This document shows positions 55,613 to 64,000 of a DNA stretch of 64,000 nucleotides, piece after piece. The stretch comes from Mesorhizobium sp. (GTDB taxonomy: Bacteria; Pseudomonadota; Alphaproteobacteria; Rhizobiales; Rhizobiaceae), in NCBI RefSeq assembly GCF_017306585.1, contig NZ_JAFKIC010000109.1, positions 30,243-94,242 of the forward strand, written 5' to 3'. The translations under genes and the position numbers were made by a program. Numbering within the stretch: position 1 is the first letter of the stretch; every line of letters starts with the position of its first letter. The notes beneath the pieces were generated by a model. That model was not told the DNA's origin. It made no database searches and saw only the letters and a program-made list of their open reading frames with translations.

Positions 55613-56359
55613 ATGTCTTCCAAGAATTTGAACGGCAAGGCCGCGCTGGTCACGGGCGGCAGCCGCGGCATCGGAGCGGCGATTGCGCGAAGGCTCGCGG
55701 CCGATGGCGCCAATGTCGCGCTGACCTACGTTCATGGCGAGGAGCAGGCGCGGTCGGTCGTCGCCGAGATAGAGGCCAGGGGTGGCCACGCCATCGCGCT
55801 CAAGGCCGATAACCGCGACGCGGTGGCCATGGAAAAGGCTGTCGACGATACGGCGGCGGCCTTCGGCAGGCTGGATATCCTGGTCAACAGCGCCGGCATC
55901 TGGCGTGCGGCCCCCATCGACACGCTGTCGCTTGCCGATTTCGACGAGACAATGTCGGTCAATCTGCGGGCTCCGTTCATCGCCTCGAAAGCCGCGGCAC
56001 GGCATATGGGCGAGGGCGGCAGGATCATCTCGATCGGCAGCAATCTGGCCGAGCGGGTCACCGATACCAGTCTGGGCGCCTACTCCACCAGCAAGGCGGC
56101 GCTGGTCGGCCTGACCAAGGCGCTGGCGCGCGACCTCGGTGCGCGCGGTATCACTGCTAACATCGTTCACCCCGGTTCCACCGACACCGACATGAACCCC
56201 GCCGATGGCCCGCATGCCGAACATCAGCGCCGGAAGATGGCGACGCCGCGCTTCGGCAAGGCTGACGACATCGCCGGCATGGTCGCGTGGCTTGCCGGTC
56301 CGGAAGGGCGTTTCGTGACTGGTGCCGCGCTGACCATCGATGGCGGCGCCAACGCCTGA
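55613..56359 (+). CDS. Short-chain dehydrogenase/reductase
   Basis: A 248-residue classical SDR. The cofactor loop is ALVTGGSRGIGAAIARRLA, NSAGIW is the NNAG equivalent, and the catalytic Ser, Tyr and Lys are in SIGSNLAE and GAYSTSKAAL. ATG 55613 follows GGAGAAG; ATG 55601 would add four residues. It is the likely target of the divergent TetR protein. Substrate unknown; similar genes reduce 3-oxoacyl or quinone-like compounds. Confidence 0.92.
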   Translation: MSSKNLNGKAALVTGGSRGIGAAIARRLAADGANVALTYVHGEEQARSVVAEIEARGGHAIALKADNRDAVAMEKAVDDTAAAFGRLDILVNSAGIWRAAPIDTLSLADFDETMSVNLRAPFIASKAAARHMGEGGRIISIGSNLAERVTDTSLGAYSTSKAALVGLTKALARDLGARGITANIVHPGSTDTDMNPADGPHAEHQRRKMATPRFGKADDIAGMVAWLAGPEGRFVTGAALTIDGGANA

Positions 56360-56571
56360 CATCCCTCAAGTGCTCCGGGCTGGAGCGGAGTCACCGTTCG
56401 CTCCGGCCGTAACGATGTTGTGAAACCGTTCTGCAACAGGCTTTCGGAAATTTATGAAAGCTTAACGAAATCGGTATGAATCGGTATAGTCGCGCCTTAC
56501 ATCCGCCATGCGGTGAGCGGGACGGTTTAGCGTGCGGAACGGGAGCCGGTTGCGGCCGGAGCGGGTGATTC

Positions 56572-58452
56572 ATGAAATTCCTCCGAAACAAAGCAACCGC
56601 GATGCCGGTGATGGCGATCACGGCAACCCTCGCCCTAGGCGCGCCCCAGGCAGGCGCGCAGGGGCTCTTCGACATGCTGTTCGGCGGCGGCATCAAGCAT
56701 CAGCCGCAAGGCGAGTTTCCGCCCCCGCCAAAGCATAAGCCAAAGGCGCCGGCCGGCGGCGGTGGCGGCGTAAAGATCAGCAGCCCTTCCTATTACACTT
56801 ACAAGGCCGACAAGTTGGTGCGTGTCGACTTCTCGGCGCTTTCGGCAGCGCCCCAGCCCGCAACACCGCAGGACGCCGCATTCGTTCCGTCCGCTACCGG
56901 GGCGGCTTTCCACGATGCCATCGCGGGCCTGAGCGATTACGAACTCTACGCTGAACCCGATATCGCCAAGGCGTTGATCGCCTATTATTCGGCCAATCCG
57001 GACTTCATCTGGGTCAGCGGCACCGGTCTTAACAATCGCGCGCAGGATGCCGTGCGGGTGCTGGGCGAGGCCGCGAGTTACGGCCTGACGCCCGCCGATT
57101 ACACGGTCGACGTGCCGGCGGCGAGTTCCTCCTCCGCGGACGACGCGGCCAAGCTGAAAGAGCTCGTCCGCTTCGAGATGGCGCTGTCGGCGCGTGTGCT
57201 GCGCTACACCCGTGACGCCCAGAGCGGCCGTGTCGATCCCAACCGGATGACCGGTTACTATGATTTTCCGGCGAAGCCCCTGGACATGGCCGGCGTGCTC
57301 AAGACGCTGGCGCATACGCAGGAGGTTCGCACCTACCTCGAATCGCGCCATCCCCAGAACGCGGAATACCAGGCGCTGCGCGTCGAACTGGAATCGCTGC
57401 AGGCAAGTGCTGAAAACGAGATCGTCGTCGACCCCAAGCTGCTGCTGAAGCCGGGGCAGACCAGCCCCGAATTGCCGAAGCTGCTTTCGCTCATCGCACG
57501 CAACCTCGACGACGATATGGGCGGCACCTATGGCGAGATGCTGTCGCGGCTGGTGACCAGCGAGGTCTACGTTCCCGAACTCGTTCCGCTGATCAAGGCG
57601 GTCCAGCAGAAGGAAGGCATGAAGGGCGACGGCGTCATCGGTCCGCGCACGGTGGCCTTGCTGGCGGGAACGTCGAAGGCCGACAGGCTGCTGAAGGTGG
57701 AGGTTGCGCTGGAGGAACTGCGCTGGCTGCCTTCCGATCTCGGCAGCCCCCGCGTCTTCATCAACCAGCCGGCCTTCACAGCGAGCTACATCGACAATGG
57801 CCAGGAGCAGTTGAAGACGCGCGCCGTCATTGGCCGCGTCACCAACCAGACGGCATTCTTCTACGACCAGATCAAGCAGGTCGACTTCCATCCCTACTGG
57901 GGCGTGCCGCAGTCGATCATCGTCAATGAGATGCTGCCCAGATTGCGCAGCGATCCCGGCTATCTCGACCGTGCCGGCTACGAGGTGACGGATTCGCGCG
58001 GCAAGCGCATTCCCTCGTCGGCGGTCAATTGGGGCGCCTACGGCGCCAACATCCCCTACAATGTGCGCCAGCAGCCGAGCGAGGCCAATGCGCTGGGTGA
58101 GCTGAAGATACTGTTCCCCAACAAGCATGCGATCTACATGCACGACACGCCGCAGAAATCCTTCTTCAAGCAGGATATGCGCGCGCTGAGCCACGGCTGC
58201 GTGCGCCTGCAGGATCCGCGCGGCATGGCGGCCGCGGTGCTCGGCACGTCGGTCGACTATGTCGCCGAAAAGCTCAAGCACGGACACTCGACCGAGGATG
58301 TGACACGCAAGATTCCGGTCTATGTCGCCTACTTCACCGCCTGGCCCGACATGTCCGGCAAGGTCGAGTATTTCAACGACGTCTATGACCGCGACAGCCG
58401 GCTGAAGCAGGCGCTCGATGCCACCGAGGCGGTGCGCTCACCGTCGAGCTGA
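56572..58452 (+). CDS. L,D-transpeptidase (YcbB/LdtD type)
   Basis: A 626-residue cell-wall enzyme that forms or edits 3-3 crosslinks in peptidoglycan. A signal peptide spans the first 29 residues (ending QAGAQ). A Pro/Gly-rich stretch precedes a peptidoglycan-binding region (residues about 300-375) and the YkuD catalytic domain with HDTPQKSFF and the SHGCVR loop (Cys543). Length and domain order match LdtD-like proteins. It sits alone after a stretch of about 200 bases holding its promoter. Confidence 0.93.
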   Translation: MKFLRNKATAMPVMAITATLALGAPQAGAQGLFDMLFGGGIKHQPQGEFPPPPKHKPKAPAGGGGGVKISSPSYYTYKADKLVRVDFSALSAAPQPATPQDAAFVPSATGAAFHDAIAGLSDYELYAEPDIAKALIAYYSANPDFIWVSGTGLNNRAQDAVRVLGEAASYGLTPADYTVDVPAASSSSADDAAKLKELVRFEMALSARVLRYTRDAQSGRVDPNRMTGYYDFPAKPLDMAGVLKTLAHTQEVRTYLESRHPQNAEYQALRVELESLQASAENEIVVDPKLLLKPGQTSPELPKLLSLIARNLDDDMGGTYGEMLSRLVTSEVYVPELVPLIKAVQQKEGMKGDGVIGPRTVALLAGTSKADRLLKVEVALEELRWLPSDLGSPRVFINQPAFTASYIDNGQEQLKTRAVIGRVTNQTAFFYDQIKQVDFHPYWGVPQSIIVNEMLPRLRSDPGYLDRAGYEVTDSRGKRIPSSAVNWGAYGANIPYNVRQQPSEANALGELKILFPNKHAIYMHDTPQKSFFKQDMRALSHGCVRLQDPRGMAAAVLGTSVDYVAEKLKHGHSTEDVTRKIPVYVAYFTAWPDMSGKVEYFNDVYDRDSRLKQALDATEAVRSPSS

Positions 58453-58455
58453 TCC

Positions 58456-58932
58456 TCAACGCTCCGAGATCGGACGCCGGAAGCCGGCGTCCCTTCCGGC
58501 GATCAGCCAGTAGACAAACCCCGCAACCACGCCGGCGCCGGCAATGATGCCGATATCGGCCCAGCGCTCCGGGTCCATGTCCCCAGGCGCGCTCGGCCAA
58601 AGCAGGAAGAAACCGCCGGCGGCAGCGGCGGCGCCGAAAAACATGTGCAGCAGAAAATTCCGCAGCGCGAAGAGCTCGGCAATCAGCGCGAAGATCAGCG
58701 TCTGCAGCGCGGTCACCACGACCGTCAGGAAATAGACGAACATGCCGAGCGGCGGCACCAGCAACACCGCGATCGGCGTGACACCCATGGCGTCGAAATA
58801 CTCCGGTGCGCCGGGCAGGGAACTGAGCGCGGCATAGATCGCCACCACCGCGATCAGGCCGACCAGCACGGCGACGAGATAGCCGGCAAGCATCATCAGG
58901 ATGCGCTTCAAAACATGCTTCGCCGTCGCCAT
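58456..58932 (-). CDS. Integral membrane protein of unknown function
   Basis: A 158-residue protein with four or five hydrophobic helices (residues about 10-32, 45-65, 70-100 and 115-145). No enzyme motif is visible. ATG 58932 follows a GGGGG-rich ribosome-binding-like stretch; the TTG at 58959 is less likely. It is convergent with the L,D-transpeptidase gene, four bases apart. I do not recognise the family. Confidence 0.7.
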   Translation of the reverse strand: MATAKHVLKRILMMLAGYLVAVLVGLIAVVAIYAALSSLPGAPEYFDAMGVTPIAVLLVPPLGMFVYFLTVVVTALQTLIFALIAELFALRNFLLHMFFGAAAAAGGFFLLWPSAPGDMDPERWADIGIIAGAGVVAGFVYWLIAGRDAGFRRPISER

Positions 58933-59027
58933 GCCCATCCCCCAATGCGGCGCAGTCAACCCCGCCAGTCAGCCATCAAAGACGGTGCGACGCAAGAGGA
59001 GGCGTGGCCAGCGCCGCTTTCGTGAGC

Positions 59028-59768
59028 TCAGGCGCCACCGCACATGTGCTGCGAGTCCGGCAGGGTCCAACTTCCTTTGGCGACCAGGTCGATGGAATAA
59101 TAGACGCGGCCGCGATCATCGTCCTTTGGGCAATCCCTGGGAATCGAGATCAGGCACATCACCACCGGTTCGCCAACCTTCGAAGCGACCAGTCCGGGCT
59201 CGCGGTCGTAGGACACAGCCCCGCCGCCATTGGTGAAGGTGGCGGCGCTGCCCGCATCCGGCGTGGCTGTTTCCAGCGGATCGTCGCCAAGCCGGGCGGT
59301 CAAAGTCTTGATATGCGTGGATGCGCATTGGCCGATCGCCGAGGGCAGGGGATCATCCCTGTTGCCAGGATTGCGAGCGGCTGCGTCCAGCGCCTTCTTG
59401 CCGATCAGCGCGATGTTGTAGTCCTCTACCCATGACGGCGCAGTGCCATAGGTCTGCAAGGCGTTGTTGAGCGCGCTGACGATGCAGGCCGTATCGCTGT
59501 TGCAGGCGTTGCGATCGGCGATCAGCCCGCGCGCGATCTTGTGCTTGTCGCCGCCGAAGGCCGGCTCGAACCCCTTGTAGGCCTTGGCGACCAACAGATC
59601 GATAGCCGACAATTGCGGGTCGGCGCAGATCGCCTTCTCCGCCGGCAGGCTTGCCTTGGCGCAGTCGAAGGACGGCCCATTGGCCAGCGCAGGGGAAACG
59701 GCAAGAAAGCCGCCGGTCAGAAGGACGGCGAGGGCGAGCAAGACATTTGTTCGAACGGAAAATCGCAT
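59028..59768 (-). CDS. Secreted protein with LprI-like N-terminal domain
   Basis: A 246-residue exported protein with a signal peptide (first 29 residues, ending SPALA). FDCAKASLPAEKAICADPQLSAIDLLVAKAY is the LprI/DUF1311 type of Cys-containing helix pair, and five more Cys follow (ACNSDTACI, QCAS, CLIS, DCPK). Function is unknown; some LprI proteins inhibit lysozyme. ATG 59768 is the start that begins the signal peptide. Confidence 0.75.
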   Translation of the reverse strand: MRFSVRTNVLLALAVLLTGGFLAVSPALANGPSFDCAKASLPAEKAICADPQLSAIDLLVAKAYKGFEPAFGGDKHKIARGLIADRNACNSDTACIVSALNNALQTYGTAPSWVEDYNIALIGKKALDAAARNPGNRDDPLPSAIGQCASTHIKTLTARLGDDPLETATPDAGSAATFTNGGGAVSYDREPGLVASKVGEPVVMCLISIPRDCPKDDDRGRVYYSIDLVAKGSWTLPDSQHMCGGA

Positions 59769-59917
59769 GCATGCCCCCAAGCCAACAGGATTGCCCAAAG
59801 CGCGGCCCGCGCCGACGGACATATCATGCTCGAAGAATGGACATTTTTAGGCGAGCCCGTTTGTCAGGCAAGCCGAAAGGGCCTCCTGCGAGAACCGCAA
59901 GCGCGGCGTTGCGATCT

Positions 59918-60175
59918 TTATTTCGTTTCGCCCGTTACGGGATCGTAGGTGACTTCGACCTTCGCCTTGTCCGAGGTGTAATAGGTGACGGTATAGGCGC
60001 CGTTGTCCCAGTCGACTTCCTTCACATAACGGAAGCCGTCGCGCTGCTCGACCTTGGCGATGATCTCCGACAGTTTCTTGGCATTGGGCGGCGGCAGCGG
60101 CGCATCATCGGCCGCAAGAACCGGGCCGGCCGCCAGCAACGATGCCGCGCACGCGACGAGAACCAATCTGGACAT
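59918..60175 (-). CDS. PepSY domain-containing secreted protein
   Basis: An 85-residue exported protein: signal peptide to residue 22 (ending VLAA), then a single PepSY-like domain with LSEIIAKVEQRDGFRYVKEVDWDNGAYTVTYY and VTYDPVTGETK. PepSY proteins are small periplasmic modules, sometimes protease inhibitors. ATG 60175 is chosen for the signal peptide. No operon partner. Confidence 0.8.
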   Translation of the reverse strand: MSRLVLVACAASLLAAGPVLAADDAPLPPPNAKKLSEIIAKVEQRDGFRYVKEVDWDNGAYTVTYYTSDKAKVEVTYDPVTGETK

Positions 60176-60327
60176 GGATTTTCCCTCATACTTGAACGCT
60201 GGGAAACGCTCGAACCTGGCTGTTTGTTCCCGCCACGAGGCCAGCCGGATGCCCCCAAAAAGGGCCATGCGTTCCAATTCCGGATGCGCTAATATATTGG
60301 CGGGGATTGTGGGGACCAGTACCGGAA

Positions 60328-61620
60328 ATGAGACGTCTTCTGTTCGTCGGCGGCAGCCCCGAGCCGGGCGGCTTGCAGATTCACACCGCCGATGTGATGC
60401 AGGCTATTGCCGCACTCGGACATTGCGTGGCGATGGTCAGTCCGGAAAGAGACCATTTCGCGAAAATCACTCCCCGTGACAAAATACCATTCAGCAGGAT
60501 CAGGCATCTCTCGGTCGGCCGGTTCCACAAACGGCCCCTCCTGAATGCTCCGATGAGAGCTTTCGCGTTGGCATCCGCGCTGATCCGGCACAAAGGCTAC
60601 GATGTCGTTTTCTGTCGGGGCAGGTTTGCCGAAACCCCCGGCATGGACATGCTTCTGGCACGGGCCTTTGGCAGGACGGTCTATACGATTGAACACTCGC
60701 CATCGGCGGCGGAATGGCCATTCCTGATGTCGAAGCGCCGGTATGGGCGCGTCATGGGCCGATGCCTGCGCCGGGTCATCACCGTCTCCGCCGAGATCGC
60801 GGAAATCGCGGCGCGCGAGTTTCAGATATCCGCCGACAAGCTGTGCATCTGCCGCAACTGGGTCGACCCGGGATTTCACCCTGTCTCCGAGGACCGCAGA
60901 CGCCTGGCTCGCCAGCGGCTGGGTCTGCCGCAGGATTCGACGGTCATCGGATATCTCGGCCGCTTGAGCGCGGACAAGCGCGTCGATGTTCTCATCGAGG
61001 CCTTTCGGCAACATCTCGCTCGGCAAGAGCAATCCAGTTCCGTGCTCATGATTGCCGGAGAGGGCTCGTCCAGGGCCGCTCTGCAGGAACAGGCGCGGCT
61101 GGCCGGGATAGATCATCAGGTCCGGTTTGTCGGCTGGCAGACAGATCCACGCGATGTTCTTGAGTTGCTCGATCTGTTTGTCCTCCCGAGCCTGGTGGAG
61201 GGATTTCCACTCGCACTCATGGAAGCCATGTCGAGCGGGCTGGCCTGCCTGGCTCATCCGATGTCGAGCACCGGCGAATTGATCGAAAGCGGTCGGAACG
61301 GCATTCTTGTCGACATGTCGGGCCCGGAACTGCTGGCCGACGAATTGACCAAGCTTCAGGATGCCGGCCGGAGCCATTGGATGGCGATGGGCCAAGCCGC
61401 GGCCGGCACGATCGGCCAGTGTTTCTCCCGCGACATCAGGCTGCACGCGGTGCTGGGCGCCCTCGACATCGCCCTGGACGTCGCGGATGTGCCGCCGCCG
61501 TATAATCGTGCAATGGAGTATCAGGCTGGAAAGGCCAAACCGCGTGGCAAGCCGCTGTCTTCATCCACCGAGGGGATGGTGGGCGATGCAGGGATTGAAC
61601 CTGCGACCCCACCCGTGTGA
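60328..61620 (+). CDS. Glycosyltransferase family 4 protein with tail antisense to a tRNA
   Basis: A 430-residue GT4-type enzyme from ATG 60328 (an upstream TTG at 60307 is possible). The N-terminal GGLQIHT loop and the C-terminal GYLGRLSADKRVDVLIEAF and SLVEGFPLALMEAMSSGL (the EX7E motif) are intact. It should transfer sugars from nucleotide donors in surface polysaccharide assembly; the acceptor is unknown. The final 15 residues are encoded across the complement of tRNA-Val and end in GIEPATPPV, a common artefact of reading tRNA antisense. The original stop may have been lost, or the protein really has this extended tail. Confidence 0.85.
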   Translation: MRRLLFVGGSPEPGGLQIHTADVMQAIAALGHCVAMVSPERDHFAKITPRDKIPFSRIRHLSVGRFHKRPLLNAPMRAFALASALIRHKGYDVVFCRGRFAETPGMDMLLARAFGRTVYTIEHSPSAAEWPFLMSKRRYGRVMGRCLRRVITVSAEIAEIAAREFQISADKLCICRNWVDPGFHPVSEDRRRLARQRLGLPQDSTVIGYLGRLSADKRVDVLIEAFRQHLARQEQSSSVLMIAGEGSSRAALQEQARLAGIDHQVRFVGWQTDPRDVLELLDLFVLPSLVEGFPLALMEAMSSGLACLAHPMSSTGELIESGRNGILVDMSGPELLADELTKLQDAGRSHWMAMGQAAAGTIGQCFSRDIRLHAVLGALDIALDVADVPPPYNRAMEYQAGKAKPRGKPLSSSTEGMVGDAGIEPATPPV

Positions 61621-61651
61621 AGGGTGTGCTCTCCCGCTGAGCTAATCGCCC
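61577..61651 (-). tRNA. tRNA-Val (anticodon CAC)
   Basis: On the minus strand all cloverleaf parts are present: acceptor GGGCGAU with AUCGCCC, D-arm GCUC...GAGC, anticodon stem CACCC with GGGUG around loop UUCACAC (anticodon CAC), T-arm GCAGG-UUCAAUC-CCUGC, and an encoded CCA. Length is 75 bases with CCA. The 3' half overlaps the antisense end of the glycosyltransferase gene. Confidence 0.97.
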
Positions 61652-61788
61652 GCTCGTTGCCCGAAGGCCAAGCGAGCCGCGATATAAGGGAGGCGTGCCG
61701 GTTAAGTCAAGGCGCTGTTTGGCGTTCTTATGACGATCGGATTGCCATCATTTCGGGCCGCTTCGGACAGTCTGCCAGGCACTGTCGT

Positions 61789-62472
61789 TCAATGCCCGGC
61801 AGCCGCAATCAGCCTTTGCGCCAGATCCGGCGTCAGTTCATCGAAATGCGAGATCACGACCGACGGCTCGAATTCGCGCACATGACGGTCTGTGTAACCG
61901 AAATCGACCGCCACGACAGGTATGCCGGCGGCCTTGGCGGTGTCGATGTCGGTTTGCGAATCGCCGACCATCAGCGCACGGTGCGGATCGCCGCCGGCCC
62001 GCCTGATCGTTTCGATCAAATGGCGCGGATCGGGCTTGCGGAAGGCGAACGTGTCCTGTCCGGCGATGGCCGCGAAATGCCTCGTCAGGCCGAGCGCCTC
62101 GATCAGCGCCAGCGAATTGGCTTCATATTTGTTGGTGCAGATGGCCAGGAGATAGCCGGCCTTTTCGAAGCGATCTATCGCCTCGATAACACCGGGGTAG
62201 GGGCGTGATTTGCCCGGAATATTGTCGGTGTAGTGATCAAGGAACAGCTGCAGCAGCCGGTCGTGTTCGGCGACATCCAGCGAGCGTTGCTGGGCGGCGT
62301 GCGCCCGCTCGATCATGACGCGGCCGCCATGGCCGACGAAGCGCTTGAAGCCGGCTTCGTCGACAGCCGCGAGTTCGCTGGCGGCAAGGCTGTGATTGAG
62401 GCTGTCGAGCAAATCGGGCGCCGTGTCGATCAGCGTTCCATCAAGGTCGAACACGATGATTGGGCGGGTCAT
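61789..62472 (-). CDS. gph: Phosphoglycolate phosphatase
   Basis: A 227-residue HAD-family phosphatase. Motif I is VFDLDGTLIDT, motif II is CTNK, motif III Lys is in FRKPDP and motif IV is MVGDSQTDIDTA. The length and cap match Gph, which removes the 2-phosphoglycolate formed by DNA repair or RuBisCO oxygenation. Some relatives act on other phosphates. ATG 62472 is used over an upstream in-frame start. It is divergent from rpiA. Confidence 0.9.
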   Translation of the reverse strand: MTRPIIVFDLDGTLIDTAPDLLDSLNHSLAASELAAVDEAGFKRFVGHGGRVMIERAHAAQQRSLDVAEHDRLLQLFLDHYTDNIPGKSRPYPGVIEAIDRFEKAGYLLAICTNKYEANSLALIEALGLTRHFAAIAGQDTFAFRKPDPRHLIETIRRAGGDPHRALMVGDSQTDIDTAKAAGIPVVAVDFGYTDRHVREFEPSVVISHFDELTPDLAQRLIAAAGH

Positions 62473-62662
62473 GATCCATCCTGTGGAGAATTGTACGCTA
62501 GTCACGCGATAGCGGCTGCGGCTCGTCTAGGCAAGCGCGCCCGGGCGGCCGGGCAAGGGCCTTGACCCCGGTGAAAGGCTTCGACCACGGTCAAAAGCTT
62601 TGACCCGGCCGGCAAAAATGCTAGGAGCCCAAACCACAAGGTCTCCGGGGCGGTACACCAGC

Positions 62663-63394
62663 ATGGATGCAAGGCAGTTGAAGGTCGAGGCCGCGCGCGC
62701 CGCCCTTGCTCATGTCACCGATGGCATGCGGCTCGGCATCGGCACCGGCACCACCGCCGAGGAGTTCGTGCGGCTGCTGGCCGACAAGGTCGCGACCGGC
62801 ATGACCATAACAGGCGTGCCGACCTCGGAACGCACCGCCTCGCTCTGCCGCGAACTTGGCGTGCCGCTGTCGACATTGGAAGAAACCCCGGAGCTCGATC
62901 TCACCGTCGACGGCGCCGACGAGGTCGATCCGGAACTGACCTTGATCAAGGGCGGCGGTGGCGCGCTGCTGCGCGAGAAGATCGTGGCGGCGGCCTCGCA
63001 GCGCATGATCGTCATCGCCGACCGCTCCAAAATGGTCGAGACGCTCGGCCGCTTTCCACTTCCCATCGAAGTCAACCAGTTCGGCCTGCGTGCAACCGAG
63101 ATCGCCGTCGCCGTGGCGGCGGCAAAACTCGGCCTAGCCGGCCCGGTGACATTGAGGATGACGGGAGGCCAGCCTTTTGTTACAGACGGCGGCCATTTTA
63201 TCCTCGATGCATCTTTTGGCCGCATTCCGGATACAAGAGCGCTTTCGAATGCTCTCCACGCAATTCCAGGCGTGGTTGAGCATGGTCTTTTCATCGGGCT
63301 GGCGTCAGTGGCCATCATCGCCGGCGGCGACGGTATCCAGACCGTCCATGCCGCCCGAAAACCAGGGAGTTCTACCGACCATGATGTTGCATAA
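62663..63394 (+). CDS. rpiA: Ribose-5-phosphate isomerase A
   Basis: A 243-residue RpiA from ATG 62663, interconverting ribose 5-phosphate and ribulose 5-phosphate. Visible features are [23 protein letters not shown] and [16 protein letters not shown] (catalytic Asp, Glu and Lys) and [10 protein letters not shown]. The long C-terminal end ([13 protein letters not shown]) overlaps the next start by 14 bases, suggesting coupled translation. Confidence 0.95.
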   Translation: MDARQLKVEAARAALAHVTDGMRLGIGTGTTAEEFVRLLADKVATGMTITGVPTSERTASLCRELGVPLSTLEETPELDLTVDGADEVDPELTLIKGGGGALLREKIVAAASQRMIVIADRSKMVETLGRFPLPIEVNQFGLRATEIAVAVAAAKLGLAGPVTLRMTGGQPFVTDGGHFILDASFGRIPDTRALSNALHAIPGVVEHGLFIGLASVAIIAGGDGIQTVHAARKPGSSTDHDVA

Positions 63395-64000
63395 CCGGGT
63401 TCGCAGCCTTTGCGCCGTTCTGGCCGCTTCGGCTGTTTTCGCCTTCTCCTCACCGGCGTTTTCGCAGGACGTAACGGAATCGCATCTGAAGGCTGCCCGG
63501 GCGGCGGTCGCGGCGATCCACGCGACCGACCCGTTCGACAACATCCTGCCACAAGCGGCGGCCGCGCTTGAATCGCAGCTCATCCAGAAGAATCCCGACA
63601 TGCAGGAACTGATCGGCAAGACGATCAGCGAGAAGGCTCTTGGGTTGGCCTCGCGCCGTGCCGATCTCGAAAAGGAAGCCGCTCTCGCCTATGCGAAAGT
63701 ATTTTCCGAGAAGGAGCTCAATGACATCGCCGCCTTCTACAGTTCCGATGCCGGCAAGAAGCTGCTCGACAACGGCCCGACCGTGACCCGTGAATTGGTC
63801 AAGGCCGCCGATATCTGGCAGAACGGTGTTGGACGCGATCTCGCCCAGCAGGTTGGCGAGACACTGGCCGCGGCTGCCAAGGCATCAGCCCCCGCCACGC
63901 CGGCGCCCGCCGATGGGGCGGCCCCGGCCGACAATGCGGCTCCTGCCGATGGTGCCGCGCCGGCCGACGGGTCGGCTCCCGCCGACAATTCGGCGAACTG
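63381..64000 (+). CDS. DUF2059 domain-containing secreted protein, 3' end at window edge
   Basis: The frame opening at ATG 63381 (or 63384) overlaps the end of rpiA and continues to the last base, so it is cut at the edge; the last two bases are TG, compatible with a stop just outside. It has a signal peptide (about 29 residues, ending SPAFSQ), then a DUF2059 helical region with [24 protein letters not shown], and an Ala/Pro/Asp-rich tail of repeated PADG/PADN units. DUF2059 proteins are periplasmic and uncharacterised. Confidence 0.85.
   Translation, partial: MMLHNRVRSLCAVLAASAVFAFSSPAFSQDVTESHLKAARAAVAAIHATDPFDNILPQAAAALESQLIQKNPDMQELIGKTISEKALGLASRRADLEKEAALAYAKVFSEKELNDIAAFYSSDAGKKLLDNGPTVTRELVKAADIWQNGVGRDLAQQVGETLAAAAKASAPATPAPADGAAPADNAAPADGAAPADGSAPADNSAN

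Overview
The window looks like a chromosomal segment of a rhizobial alphaproteobacterium, most likely Mesorhizobium or a close Hyphomicrobiales relative. The reasons are high GC coding sequence, the closeness of many proteins to that group, Rhizobiales-type mosaic intergenic repeats (31475-31575, 54384-54432), and the pairing of B12 synthesis (cobT) with many B12-controlled genes. Assignments come from reading the sequence and from family knowledge; no searches were run.

Layout. 203-8302 (+): a peptide-use operon with leucyl aminopeptidase, a proline iminopeptidase-like hydrolase and a five-gene oligopeptide ABC transporter. 8330-9407 (-): a glycosyltransferase remnant and a PIG-L deacetylase. 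9692-14155 (+): a cobalamin riboswitch followed by nrdA and nrdB; the NrdB residues are those of the class Ic (Mn/Fe, Chlamydia-type) ribonucleotide reductase. 14228-16686: a LysR regulator divergent from a Rieske oxygenase. 16792-22722: a RamB/ScfR-type regulator divergent from prpD-prpC-prpB-queH (2-methylcitrate cycle plus B12-independent queuosine reductase). 22826-26689: metH behind a SahR-like palindrome. 26701-31460 (+): two transcription units with near-identical promoters and sister cobalamin riboswitches, the first driving a GbcA-like glycine betaine demethylase, the second a small unknown protein, betaine-homocysteine methyltransferase and formaldehyde dehydrogenase. 31624-34324 (-): metE behind a fourth cobalamin riboswitch and a second SahR-like site.

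34621-64000 is mostly housekeeping: dusA, a retropepsin-like protease, DUF1289, cobT, a histidine kinase, nuclease, GST, a UDG-like protein, an Lrp regulator, an amino-acid ABC transporter without its ATPase, mobA/mobB/moaA, a DMT transporter, MarR and TetR regulators divergent from an alpha/beta hydrolase and an SDR, an L,D-transpeptidase, a glycosyltransferase whose 3' end lies antisense to tRNA-Val(CAC), gph, rpiA and a DUF2059 protein that runs off the end.

Central theme. Between about 9.7 and 34.3 kb the window collects enzymes that let a cell do without B12: NrdAB instead of NrdJ, the methylcitrate cycle instead of methylmalonyl-CoA mutase, QueH instead of QueG, and MetE and Bmt instead of MetH. 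Four units carry cobalamin riboswitches directly. Riboswitch control of metE and nrdAB is established in bacteria. Its use on betaine-dependent methionine synthesis and betaine demethylation, with a shared activator-type promoter, is the least familiar part and the best candidate for an undescribed system.
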